Assembly (NCBI RefSeq): GCF_005280585.1
Contig: NZ_SZVO01000001.1
Coordinates: 797,900-861,899 of the forward strand
Source: Dyadobacter frigoris
GTDB lineage: Bacteria; Bacteroidota; Bacteroidia; Cytophagales; Spirosomataceae
Length of the DNA: 64,000 nucleotides
Direction: 5' to 3'
The first letter of the stretch is position 1; every line of letters starts with the position of its first letter. The notes under the pieces were generated by a model. That model saw only the letters and a list, made by a program, of their open reading frames with translations. It searched no databases and was not told the origin of the DNA. Shown in pieces: positions 46,615-55,108 of this stretch. A program made the position numbers and the translations under genes.

Positions 46615-46643
46615 AATATTGTTGAGATTTTAAAACATCAATT

Positions 46644-47708
46644 ATGATCGATTTTCGCTTCAATTATCCTGTTCTGGATTCCCAACATATATTATTTCAA
46701 AATGCACTGACTTCAATTGAACCCAACGAAGCCTATCTGAAAATGGAAATTTCGGGTGGTTATCCGGAAGACAGGAAAATTGCATCGCAGTGGTTATCGA
46801 GACCGGATTATCCGGTGGCACCGGAATCTGTCGTTTTGGCTTGCGGAGGGCATCATGCTTTGACGGCCATTATCTTGGCAACCGGACTTTCCGGCGGCGC
46901 AATTCTGGTTGATCCGGTTACTTACAATGGTTTTATCGGCCTGGCAGCCATCATGAACGTTAAGCTAATTCCTTGCCCGATCGACGATAAAGGAATGAAA
47001 CCGGAAGCCATGGCAGAACTATGTCTTAGCCAAAAAATCAAAGCCGTTTATTTAATGCCGACGATTCACAATCCGCTGTGTTTTATTATGCCGTTGGAGC
47101 GGAGAATGGAAATCGTGGAAGTAGCGCAGCTCTTTGATTTAATTCTGATCGACGATGATGCTTATGGATTTTTAGAACCCAATACCCTGCCAAATTTTGC
47201 GCAATTAGCTCCCGAAAGGGGATTTTTCATATACAGTTTTGCCAAAATTCTGGCGCCTGGTGTAAAAACGTCTTACATCATCGTTCCTGAAAAATGGCTA
47301 AGTCCGGTTATGAATGTAGTCAGAATTACTTCCAGCGGCTCGGTAACTTTGTTTACCAGATTAATAAGCAATTGGGTCACATCCGGCGAAATCAGCCGTA
47401 TCATTAAAGAAAAGCAAAAAATTGCTTTGGAAAGACAAAATGTTGCTGCCAGGGTTTTAGCAGGATACAAAATAATTACGCAGCCGACCAGTTTTCATTT
47501 TTGGATACCACTTCCCGGATCCGTTCATGTGAATGAATTTGGAGAAGATTTATCTAAGAAAGGCATTGATGTGGTTACGAGTTCCGGCTACAACGTTGAT
47601 GCAGATCCAATGTATAACGGAATAAGAGTGGCTTTGGGAAGCGTTTCAGACGAAAAAATCCTCACGAAAGGATTGTCGATAATTGCAGAAAGTTTAGATA
47701 AGGCCTAA
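46644..47708 (+). CDS. PLP-dependent aminotransferase, class I/II fold (MocR-like without HTH)
   Basis: A 354-residue fold-type I aminotransferase. Visible residues are GGHHAL (phosphate-binding region, about 69-73), Asn143 in TIHNPLC, the cofactor aspartate in LIDDDAYG (170-175), the PLP lysine 201 in YSFAKILAPGVKTSYI, and a C-terminal RVALG arginine. The sequence resembles the aminotransferase half of MocR/GntR regulators, but no GntR helix-turn-helix precedes it. It starts 114 bp after sulfatase 4. Its amino donor and substrate are unknown. Confidence 0.85.
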   Translation: MIDFRFNYPVLDSQHILFQNALTSIEPNEAYLKMEISGGYPEDRKIASQWLSRPDYPVAPESVVLACGGHHALTAIILATGLSGGAILVDPVTYNGFIGLAAIMNVKLIPCPIDDKGMKPEAMAELCLSQKIKAVYLMPTIHNPLCFIMPLERRMEIVEVAQLFDLILIDDDAYGFLEPNTLPNFAQLAPERGFFIYSFAKILAPGVKTSYIIVPEKWLSPVMNVVRITSSGSVTLFTRLISNWVTSGEISRIIKEKQKIALERQNVAARVLAGYKIITQPTSFHFWIPLPGSVHVNEFGEDLSKKGIDVVTSSGYNVDADPMYNGIRVALGSVSDEKILTKGLSIIAESLDKA

Positions 47709-47959
47709 TCCGGCTGAAATCCAAAAATGTTTTGGATGAGTTTATGAAACCGCCATTAATTAAAACCGCCAGAAATAGAAGTTTGCAAAAATTATTGAAA
47801 CCTGAAATAGAAGTCGGCCGGAAACTTTGATAATAGTCGCATAAATTATATTTTATTACTAAAAGTGGTAAGCAATAAATTCATGCCATGAAGGGAATCG
47901 TTGTTTGAAAATGAAAGGCTATATTGTGAACAAATTATCACACACTTATTTGAATAGTC

Positions 47960-49063
47960 ATGATGAACTTCGATGTTCTTGTAAATAACATACAGGATAC
48001 GCACGCCACGCTTCAGCAAAGTGCTATTAAGGCAATCAACAAACATTTGACTATTCGTAACTGGCTCATTGGCTTTTACATTGTTGAGTTTGAGCAGAAC
48101 GGAGAAGACAGGGCGAAGTATGGAGAGAAATTACTGCAAAATTTAGCTTTGTCACTTAACCAGGAATCGTTGTCATATAGAAATCTAAAACTGTTTCGTC
48201 AGTTTTATTTTGCTTATCCTGTAATTGGGCAGACGGTGTCTGCCCAATTACAGGATTTTGGTTTGCCGATGTCTTTTAAAATTCTGGATATTTCAAATCG
48301 ACAATTAAATATGATTAGTACTAATTCCGATTTTGTTATTGCTCCCGAAAAGCTAATCACCAAACTATCCTTTTCCCATCTCACTTTACTATTACCGATC
48401 AAAGAGGAGGTAAAACGCTCTTTCTATGAAGTTCAATGTATCAAAAGTAATTGGAGCGTTAGCGAATTGAAGCGTCAAATCCGGACGCTTTATTTTGAAC
48501 GATCAGGAATGAGCCTGAATTCTGAAAAGCTGAGTCTGGAGGTTCTGGAAAATTCAGAACAATTTCACGTAGCAGATATTATCAAATCGCCTTTTACCTT
48601 TGAATTTTTAGGTTTGAGAGCAAAAGAAGTGGTTTATGAAAATGATCTGGAACAGGCATTGGTTGACCATTTGGAAGAATTCCTGATTGAATTAGGTCAT
48701 GGTTTTTGCTTTGAAGCAAAACAAAAACGAATAACGATCGGAGATGAATATTTTTTTATTGATCTGGTCTTTTATCACAGAATATTAAAGTGTCACGTAT
48801 TGATAGAGTTAAAAACCAATGAAGTTAAACACGAACATATTGGTCAGCTTAAAACTTATATCAATTATTTTAAAAAGGAAATTATGTTGCCCGGAGATAA
48901 TCCTCCGGTTGGAATTCTTTTAGTTACGGATCAAAACAAAGCATTGGTAGAATATGCAGTAGCCGATAGCGACATTCCATTATTTGTAAGCAAATATGTC
49001 ATTGAATTACCGAGTAAGGAACAGTTGGAAATTTTTATAAAAAATGAGTTAAAACAGTTCTGA
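47960..49063 (+). CDS. YhcG/DUF1016 family PD-(D/E)XK nuclease-domain protein
   Basis: A 367-residue protein with an N-terminal DUF1016 helical region (about 15-170: HLTIRNWLIGFYIVEFEQNG, YGEKLLQNLALSL, YRNLKLFRQFYFAYP). A C-terminal PD-(D/E)XK nuclease domain follows (about 215-350) with Asp268 in FFIDLVFYH, Glu283 and Lys285 in IELK, and Gln296. Such proteins are found near restriction-modification and toxin-like loci, but none is beside it here. The next gene is convergent with only 2 bp between. A perfect 17-bp palindrome lies inside the coding sequence (48218-48254). Start is one of two adjacent ATGs. Confidence 0.92.
   Translation: MMNFDVLVNNIQDTHATLQQSAIKAINKHLTIRNWLIGFYIVEFEQNGEDRAKYGEKLLQNLALSLNQESLSYRNLKLFRQFYFAYPVIGQTVSAQLQDFGLPMSFKILDISNRQLNMISTNSDFVIAPEKLITKLSFSHLTLLLPIKEEVKRSFYEVQCIKSNWSVSELKRQIRTLYFERSGMSLNSEKLSLEVLENSEQFHVADIIKSPFTFEFLGLRAKEVVYENDLEQALVDHLEEFLIELGHGFCFEAKQKRITIGDEYFFIDLVFYHRILKCHVLIELKTNEVKHEHIGQLKTYINYFKKEIMLPGDNPPVGILLVTDQNKALVEYAVADSDIPLFVSKYVIELPSKEQLEIFIKNELKQF
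48218..48254. repeat. Perfect 17-bp inverted repeat inside the YhcG-type gene
   Basis: CCTGTAATTGGGCAGAC, a 3-base loop (GGT), and the exact complement. It encodes residues 87-99 (PVIGQTVSAQLQD) in frame, so the mRNA would form a very stable hairpin within the coding region. Confidence 0.9.
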
Positions 49064-49065
49064 TT

Positions 49066-49569
49066 TTATTCAACCCGCCAATATATTGTTTCCGTTGCCT
49101 TATCTTCCTGCCCTTCAGGTGAAATGTTGTATGCGGTAATAACCAGGTTATCATGATCAATTAATTCAACAACCGTTCGCCAGCCCCAGGGCTCTGGAAT
49201 GTCCGGGCCGCTATAACTTCCCAAAACAGAAAAACCGTTTTTAGCAGGATTTCCGGTTGATAACATGATGCCAGTTCCCATATGAAAGCTGTCTATCCAG
49301 GACGATTGGAAAGTATTATTTTGAATATCAAAACCATAAACAGCCATTCCTTCCAAAAGATTTCCACTCAGACTTCCCTTATATTCATGCATTACAAAAC
49401 GTCCGCCAAGTATCGAACGAATGGTGCCCTTCATAGCAGATTCATCTGCCAGGATATTCGGTTCAAACCAGGTTTTAGTCATTCCTTCCCAGTTGCCAAT
49501 CAGCGTTTGAAGTGTTTGGTGAACACCGGATTCAAGAGAAATTTCAAAATTGCTTTTGGACATGATCAT
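49066..49569 (-). CDS. DUF1579 family protein
   Basis: A 167-residue protein with the DUF1579 pattern: LQTLIGNWEGMTKTWFEP, then GTIRSILGGRFVMHEYKG, GMAVYGFDIQNNTFQSSWIDSF and a C-terminal TIYWRVE. The function of the family is not established; it is a lipocalin-like beta fold. The ATG at 49569 or a second ATG at 49563 may be the start. It overlaps the end of the next upstream minus-strand gene by 4 bp, so the two are coupled. Confidence 0.88.
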   Translation of the reverse strand: MIMSKSNFEISLESGVHQTLQTLIGNWEGMTKTWFEPNILADESAMKGTIRSILGGRFVMHEYKGSLSGNLLEGMAVYGFDIQNNTFQSSWIDSFHMGTGIMLSTGNPAKNGFSVLGSYSGPDIPEPWGWRTVVELIDHDNLVITAYNISPEGQEDKATETIYWRVE

Positions 49570-50045
49570 TCGTGGTTAAAATTATTAACCTGTCCTGATT
49601 TTAATTTTCCCTTTTCTGACAATGCATGCAGCGAAGAGCGTTTCATGGTTTTGATAAAATCCACTTTTTTAAACCTTAATGCACTCCAGTCTTCATCTAT
49701 CGCTACCATTCTTACTGGTTCCAGATCATAATTTCCCATAATCTGCCAACCGGTATCACGGTTAAAATCACATTTATATTTTCTGGAAGTTCCTTTGGGA
49801 TAGCACATCCAAATCACCACATCGCCTTGTAGGAGCGGAGCAATTTTTGGGATCAGATTATCAATTTCAGTTTGTTTTGTGACAAAAATCAGGATGAAAT
49901 CGATTTCAGAAGCTTCTTCAAGAGTATTAACGACCATAGCTTCATCTCGAATGCTATTCAGATTTACTCCGAAAGAATCCGGAGCATTCAGTACAACGAC
50001 TGTTTTTTGATTTTTTAAATTTAACTTTTTAAAAACAGCATCCAT
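49566..50045 (-). CDS. Uncharacterised protein, DUF3052-like pattern
   Basis: A 159-residue soluble protein. Alternating hydrophobic strands (KTVVVLNAPD, IDFILIFVTK, DVVIWMCYPKG) suggest an alpha/beta fold. The C-terminal DTGWQIMGNY and VAIDEDWSALRFKK segments recall DUF3052-type proteins, but I am not certain. It overlaps the DUF1579 gene by 4 bp (ATGA) and presumably functions with it. No catalytic motif is visible. Confidence 0.7.
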   Translation of the reverse strand: MDAVFKKLNLKNQKTVVVLNAPDSFGVNLNSIRDEAMVVNTLEEASEIDFILIFVTKQTEIDNLIPKIAPLLQGDVVIWMCYPKGTSRKYKCDFNRDTGWQIMGNYDLEPVRMVAIDEDWSALRFKKVDFIKTMKRSSLHALSEKGKLKSGQVNNFNHE

Positions 50046-50143
50046 ATTTAAATTAATTTAAATCCTGACTTTACAGCAGCTAACTTTTACAGGTAGCAAA
50101 ATAGTATAAGCCTATTCCTCAATAACTTCAATAAATATAAAAC

Positions 50144-50551
50144 CTATGCATGAATATTTGTGCTGATCATCCATTTTTTACCAAATGGGTCAGTGAGCTG
50201 GCCAAGCCAGGCACCCCAGAATTGTTTTTCAAAAGGCATGGTGATTTTACCGCCATCTGCTAATTTGTTGAATATTTCTTCGGCTTTTACTTCTTCATCA
50301 AAACCTATTGATAAGTCAACACCGTTTCCTTCCTTGATTTCAACACCGGGAAATGCGTCACAAGCCATAAGTGTGTTATCCCCAAAATCCAGCTGGCAGT
50401 GCATAACTTTTTCTTTATGGTCTTCCGGAACATCCATGGGAGCATTTTTATAATAATCTTTATAAGCAATTTTTCCATCAAAAACAGACCGATAGAAATC
50501 TATTGCTTCCTCACACTTACCTTCAAAATTTAGATACGGGATTAGTTTCAT
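50144..50551 (-). CDS. VOC family protein (PhnB/3-demethylubiquinone-like)
   Basis: A 135-residue vicinal-oxygen-chelate fold protein with the PhnB-type layout: LIPYLNFEGKCEEAIDFYRSVFDGKI, VMHCQLDFGDNTLMACDAFPG, and a C-terminal FWGAWLGQLTDPFGKKWMIST. Such proteins are often annotated as glyoxalase-like; the substrate is unknown. It is divergent from the AraC-type regulator, which is only 131 bp away. Confidence 0.92.
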   Translation of the reverse strand: MKLIPYLNFEGKCEEAIDFYRSVFDGKIAYKDYYKNAPMDVPEDHKEKVMHCQLDFGDNTLMACDAFPGVEIKEGNGVDLSIGFDEEVKAEEIFNKLADGGKITMPFEKQFWGAWLGQLTDPFGKKWMISTNIHA

Positions 50552-50682
50552 GGTATTTATTGATTATAGTACAGGACAAAATTAAGTATATTGCCGTCGA
50601 AAAATACAGGCTTAAAAAGTCAACTGTAAGGGGTATTTGGGACAAAAATGCATACATTAGTCATATATTAACAAAAGAGGAA

Positions 50683-51678
50683 ATGGTACAACTAGCGCTT
50701 TTAATTACAAAAAGACACCGTTTACTAAGCGTAGCGGCAATTTTGGATGTTTTTGAATCGGTAAACAGATTTTACCAGGCTCAGGGAGAATCTTCTTTTT
50801 TTGATATTAAATTATTCACACTTGCACCAGAATCTACCGGCCAGACTTTTGGAAGTTACGAGCTTTATCCGGTGGAAACTTCGGAAAAGCAGGATTTGAT
50901 ATTAATTCCCGCTTTTGCTTCGGATATTACAGAAATTGCCGTTGGTGAAAATATCCAGTTTATTCCATGGCTGCAACAGCAATATCAGAATGGCGCTGAA
51001 ATTGCGAGCTTCTGTACTGGTGCATTTTTACTTGCCGCTACCGGTTTACTAAATGGAAAAAGTGCGACCACACATGTGAACGCAAGGTCAGCCTTTGCTG
51101 CCAGTTTTCCAGCGGTGCGTTTGTATGGAGATGCTATTGTAACCGATGAAGATAGGATTTATACCAGCGGCGGGGCAACAAGCAGTTTTCATCTGATGCT
51201 CCATTTATTGAAAATATATTGTGGCAGGGAAGTGGTGCTGCACATTGCCAAGTTATTTGCCATTGATATGGACCGTGAGCAGCAGGCTTATTTCGGGACT
51301 TTTCAACCCCCTCAAAATCATGGAGATAATCTGGTCACGATGGCGCAAAAGAAAATTGAAGATGCCTATCAGGAATCCAGTACCATTGAAGAAATGATTC
51401 AGGATATTCCGGCCAGCAGACGTAACGTAGTACGACGATTCAAGCTTGCAACAGGTGTTACCCCAATAGAATATTTACAAAAAACCAGAATTGAAGCGGC
51501 TAAGAAACTGCTGGAATTTACAGATCAGAGCGTGTTGGAGGTTATGCTGAATTCAGGTTATAATGATCTGAAAGCGTTTCGTCAATTGTTTAAAAAGAGT
51601 GCAGGTATGACACCCAAATCTTATCGTGAAAAATTTAATGTGGGTAGGATGGAGGGAATTGCTTTTGCTGCGAAATAG
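50683..51678 (+). CDS. GlxA-type transcriptional regulator (DJ-1/PfpI domain plus AraC HTH)
   Basis: A 331-residue regulator from the ATG at 50683, which has a good ribosome-binding-like AGAGG just upstream. A longer frame to 50503 overlaps the divergent VOC gene and lacks homology style. The N-terminal DJ-1/PfpI domain contains the nucleophile-elbow-like Cys111 in EIASFCTGAFLLAATG and a TSGGATSSFHLMLHLL motif. A double HTH of AraC type follows (about 225-325: NVVRRFKLATGVTPIEYLQKTRIEAAKKLLE, then SGYNDLKAFRQLFKKSAGMTPKSYR). It may control the divergent VOC gene or the large exported protein downstream. Confidence 0.93.
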   Translation: MVQLALLITKRHRLLSVAAILDVFESVNRFYQAQGESSFFDIKLFTLAPESTGQTFGSYELYPVETSEKQDLILIPAFASDITEIAVGENIQFIPWLQQQYQNGAEIASFCTGAFLLAATGLLNGKSATTHVNARSAFAASFPAVRLYGDAIVTDEDRIYTSGGATSSFHLMLHLLKIYCGREVVLHIAKLFAIDMDREQQAYFGTFQPPQNHGDNLVTMAQKKIEDAYQESSTIEEMIQDIPASRRNVVRRFKLATGVTPIEYLQKTRIEAAKKLLEFTDQSVLEVMLNSGYNDLKAFRQLFKKSAGMTPKSYREKFNVGRMEGIAFAAK

Positions 51679-51788
51679 GCATATTGTTTTAATTCCATTT
51701 TAAACCAATTGATACATCAATGTGTCAAAGTTCCGTTACTCAGATTGTACATTCGTCATTTTACCGACAATTACTTAAAAATCAAGCT

Positions 51789-54266
51789 ATGTTAGCCATA
51801 TCAAAAAATGTAATATCAACGGTTATTTTTCTGATTAGTCTGGCCGGGATAACGGTTCTGGCACAGGATACCTGGCCCAAAGAGATTCCGCTTTCCGGTG
51901 GAGGAACAATCACCGTTTACCAGCTTCAACCGGAAAAACTTTCAGGGGATAATCTGGATGCCCGTGCAGCTGTTTCCATTCGTAAAAAATCTGGTGACGA
52001 ACCGGTTTTTGGTGCAATGTGGATTCAGGGACAACTAACTGCCGGGAATAGTGCAACCCTGAAAAATGTCACGGTGCGGCAATCAAAATTTGCTGACAAT
52101 GACAATATTGATACTGACAATTTCAGGAAATCGGTGGAGCAGGGTTTTCCTGGTTTGCGGGTACAATTTTCCAGAGATAATATTCAGGCTGCTATTAATC
52201 AGGAACAAGGCGCTGAAAACCTGAAAAATGATGCACCACTGATTATTTACCGCGACAAAGCTACAACGCTCATCGTACTTGACGGAGAACCGATGGAAGA
52301 AAAAGATGACGAGCTGCAAATGACGAGGGTTGTCAATACACCTTATCTGATCGTCAAAAATCCGGATGATAATAAATATTATTTGTATGGCGGAAGTTTC
52401 TGGTATGCTTCCACGCGGGTTAAGGATGGATGGGCGTATGTCAAAAATATTCCGTCCAGAATCAGAGCCGTGGATGCTAAAATGAAAGAAGAGGAGAAAA
52501 AAGCTTCTTCTGAAAATGAGGACACGAATAAATTTACCACTCCAACGGATATCCTTGTAGTAACGGAACCAGCTGAAATCATTCAAACGGAAGGAAAGCC
52601 AACTTATCAGGCAGTGCAGGGCTCCACACTTTTGTATGTCAACAATTCTCTTGACGAAATCTTTAAAGATATTGACAGTCAGAAAAATTACATTTTGATT
52701 GCCGGAAGATGGTATAATAGTACTTCCCTGAATGGTCCTTGGCAATATGTTCCGCAAAATACCTTACCGGCCGCCTTTGCGAACATTCCAGCAGGCTCAG
52801 AAAAGGACGGTGTACTTGCCAGTGTTGCCGGAACGGAAGAAGCAGATGACGCGGTAATGGAAGCACAAATTCCGCAAACTGCCAAAGTAGATCGGAGTAC
52901 AGCCAGAGTCGAAGTAAATTATGATGGAGATCCTCGTTTCGTACCGATTCAGAATACAAATTTGTCGGTAGCGGAAAATGCTAATATTACTGTTATGCAG
53001 GCTGCAAACAACCAGTTTTATGCGTTGGAAAATGGGATATGGTTTATAAGTAATAATCCTTATGGTCCCTGGCAGGTTGCAAATGAACGTCCGTCGGATG
53101 TAGACAGAATTCCACCGAGCAGCAGTGCTTACAATGCCCGTTATGTATACATTTATGAAACAACGCCTCAGTATGTATACGTTGGTTATACGCAGGGTTA
53201 CATGGGAAATTACATTTATGGCCCTACGGTTGTTTGGGGTACTGGCTGGCATTATCGTCCATGGCGGGGAAGATATTACCGGCCGCGTCCGGTGACCTGG
53301 GGTTTTGGTATGCATTACAATCCCTGGGCCGGTTGGTCCATGAGTTTTGGTTTAGGATTTAATGTGGGTTGGTATCACTATGGCCGCTCCCGTCCTAATT
53401 ATGGTGGCTGGTTTGGGCCTCCTGCTTATCGTCCACCTTCCCGTCCGTGGGGTTGGAATGGCGGATATTATGGAAACCGGCCAGGTAATGGTGGTTATCC
53501 AAATCGTCCAAGACCGAATATGTCGATTAACCGTCCTGGCAATGGAAATGGGAGACCGAATTATGGAAATAATAATAATAACAATTTGTACCGCGACAGA
53601 AAATATGTTGTGGCAACCCGGGATAATGTTTTCAGGCCAACGCCACGTCCGGTTACGGGCCGGCCTTCTAATGGAAATAATTCGTCCGGTCGCCCAAATG
53701 TGACAAGACCGGTAACAGGTAATGATCAAAATGGCCGTCCAAATACCGGAAGGCCTTCGACCGGTTCAGGACAGACAACTTTTCCTGATAGAACCAGACC
53801 TGCAACCGGGAACGGACAAAATACGACTCGTCCTGATGTAACGCGCCCTTCTACAGGAAGAGATCAGAATACGTTGCCTGACAGAACGCGCCCGGCTATT
53901 GGAAATGGACAAAGCGGTCGTCCGAATGTTACGTCACCGGCAGTTGGTGCTGACCAAAATACAGTACCAAACCGTACAAGACCAAATACCGGAAATGGTC
54001 AAAATGCCCGTCCTGATATAACCAGACCAGCAACTGGTGGAAATCAGAATGCAAGGCCAAATGTAACAAGGCCAGATCAGACGATTCGTCAGCCTGTTCA
54101 GCAAAATCAAAATAATGGTCAGAATGCAAGGCCGACAGTGACCCCAAATCAGAATCGTGCACCTCAGACAAGGCAACAACCAACCGCGAATCCGCAAAGG
54201 AGTGCTGCACCGAGACAGAATGCACAACCGGCGAGAGAAAGGGGAAATGCCAGAGGGCAGGAGTAA
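51789..54266 (+). CDS. Large exported protein with Pro/Asn/Arg/Thr-rich repeat tail
   Basis: An 825-residue protein from the ATG at 51789, which gives a clean signal peptide (ends VLAQD); the frame is open to 51720. Residues 25 to about 400 form a folded region with recurring short motifs such as ILIAGRWYNSTSLNGPWQYV and LENGIWFISNNPYGPWQV (GPWQ repeats). A Tyr/Gly/Trp-rich stretch follows. The last 200 residues or so are low-complexity repeats of about 19-21 residues (RTRPATGNGQN, VTRPSTGRDQN, ITRPATGGNQN). Proteins of this shape are sometimes labelled carbohydrate-binding family V/XII by similarity, but no function is assigned. The basic, proline-rich tail could contact surface polymer (inference). 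Confidence 0.75.
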   Translation: MLAISKNVISTVIFLISLAGITVLAQDTWPKEIPLSGGGTITVYQLQPEKLSGDNLDARAAVSIRKKSGDEPVFGAMWIQGQLTAGNSATLKNVTVRQSKFADNDNIDTDNFRKSVEQGFPGLRVQFSRDNIQAAINQEQGAENLKNDAPLIIYRDKATTLIVLDGEPMEEKDDELQMTRVVNTPYLIVKNPDDNKYYLYGGSFWYASTRVKDGWAYVKNIPSRIRAVDAKMKEEEKKASSENEDTNKFTTPTDILVVTEPAEIIQTEGKPTYQAVQGSTLLYVNNSLDEIFKDIDSQKNYILIAGRWYNSTSLNGPWQYVPQNTLPAAFANIPAGSEKDGVLASVAGTEEADDAVMEAQIPQTAKVDRSTARVEVNYDGDPRFVPIQNTNLSVAENANITVMQAANNQFYALENGIWFISNNPYGPWQVANERPSDVDRIPPSSSAYNARYVYIYETTPQYVYVGYTQGYMGNYIYGPTVVWGTGWHYRPWRGRYYRPRPVTWGFGMHYNPWAGWSMSFGLGFNVGWYHYGRSRPNYGGWFGPPAYRPPSRPWGWNGGYYGNRPGNGGYPNRPRPNMSINRPGNGNGRPNYGNNNNNNLYRDRKYVVATRDNVFRPTPRPVTGRPSNGNNSSGRPNVTRPVTGNDQNGRPNTGRPSTGSGQTTFPDRTRPATGNGQNTTRPDVTRPSTGRDQNTLPDRTRPAIGNGQSGRPNVTSPAVGADQNTVPNRTRPNTGNGQNARPDITRPATGGNQNARPNVTRPDQTIRQPVQQNQNNGQNARPTVTPNQNRAPQTRQQPTANPQRSAAPRQNAQPARERGNARGQE
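53690..54130 (+). repeat. Tandem coding repeat in the Pro/Asn-rich tail
   Basis: Degenerate DNA units of about 60 bp encode alternating TRP-[AS]-TG and GQN/DQN blocks, eight or so copies. Copies differ by scattered substitutions, consistent with an older array rather than a recent slippage. Confidence 0.75.
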
Positions 54267-54286
54267 TTCATAGTAAGTTTGCAGTC

Positions 54287-54340
54287 AGGGTTTCTCATTT
54301 TCTAAATTGTTATGTTGACAGTATAGAAATGAGAAACCCT
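54287..54340. terminator. Hairpin after the repeat-tail protein gene
   Basis: A perfect 14-bp stem, AGGGTTTCTCATTT paired with AAATGAGAAACCCT, around a 26-base loop. It starts 20 bp after the stop. It lacks a clean T-run, so it is only a probable terminator. Confidence 0.6.
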
Positions 54341-54468
54341 CATTTCTATAATAAACGACTGATATTAAGTACATAAAATCAATAAATATTCTAAACTGTG
54401 AACCATAAGAAGTATGTTCAGGTTAATAATGTAGTTAACTACATATTATAAAACATAAATGTATCACC

Positions 54469-54963
54469 ATGAATAATTCCTTGACCATCACAACAATTTT
54501 CAATAACCATTGTCTGCAAATTTTGGATCTTATTTTGCCAATCCAGCAAATCGAATTCAATGTTCCCGTCACGCTGGAAGGGCAACCAGATTTATTAGAT
54601 ATTGAAACGCATTACCACAAGACCGGAGGAGGATTTTGGGGCGCAAAAAATGGAGACGAACTGGTTGGCTCAATTGCTTTAATTGCAGTAGGTCATAATG
54701 CAGGAGCTATTAGAAAGATGTTTGTTAAAAAGGAATTTCGTGGTAAAGAAAATGGAACGGCTCAGAAATTGCTTGGAACCTTGATAGAATATTGTAAAGA
54801 AAATGGGATTACGGATCTTTATTTAGGAACCGTTGATATGTTGAAAGCAGCACATCGGTTTTATGAAAAGAATGGATTTATTAAAATGAAAAGTGAAGAA
54901 ATGCCGGTTTATTTCCCAAGAATGATGGGTGAAAATGTGTATTATCACTTGGTAATACAGTGA
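54469..54963 (+). CDS. GNAT family N-acetyltransferase
   Basis: A 164-residue acetyltransferase. The acetyl-CoA motif A is IRKMFVKKEFRGKENGTAQKLL (RxxGxA type) and motif B is AAHRFYEKNGFIKM. The acceptor cannot be told. It stands alone between a hairpin-terminated gene and the carbonic-anhydrase-like gene on the same strand. Confidence 0.92.
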   Translation: MNNSLTITTIFNNHCLQILDLILPIQQIEFNVPVTLEGQPDLLDIETHYHKTGGGFWGAKNGDELVGSIALIAVGHNAGAIRKMFVKKEFRGKENGTAQKLLGTLIEYCKENGITDLYLGTVDMLKAAHRFYEKNGFIKMKSEEMPVYFPRMMGENVYYHLVIQ

Positions 54964-55108
54964 GAAAAATAGTTGTTCGTTACGATTATATCTGACTTCT
55001 CTGTATTATTCCGAAGTAAAACTTGGCAGAAAATAATTTCGATGTTACCTTGCTGGTATAAAATGAATTATAATTTTTCACTACTATTCATCAGCAAATT
55101 CCATACTC

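Noticed and set aside
47960..49063. A defence or restriction system around the YhcG-type nuclease
   Set aside because: No methylase, specificity subunit, toxin or other defence gene is next to it. Uma2 at 27726 is 20 kb away and flanked by housekeeping-type genes.
50503..50682. Upstream extension of the AraC/DJ-1 regulator
   Set aside because: It overlaps the divergent VOC gene and has no domain similarity. The ATG at 50683 has an AGAGG in front.
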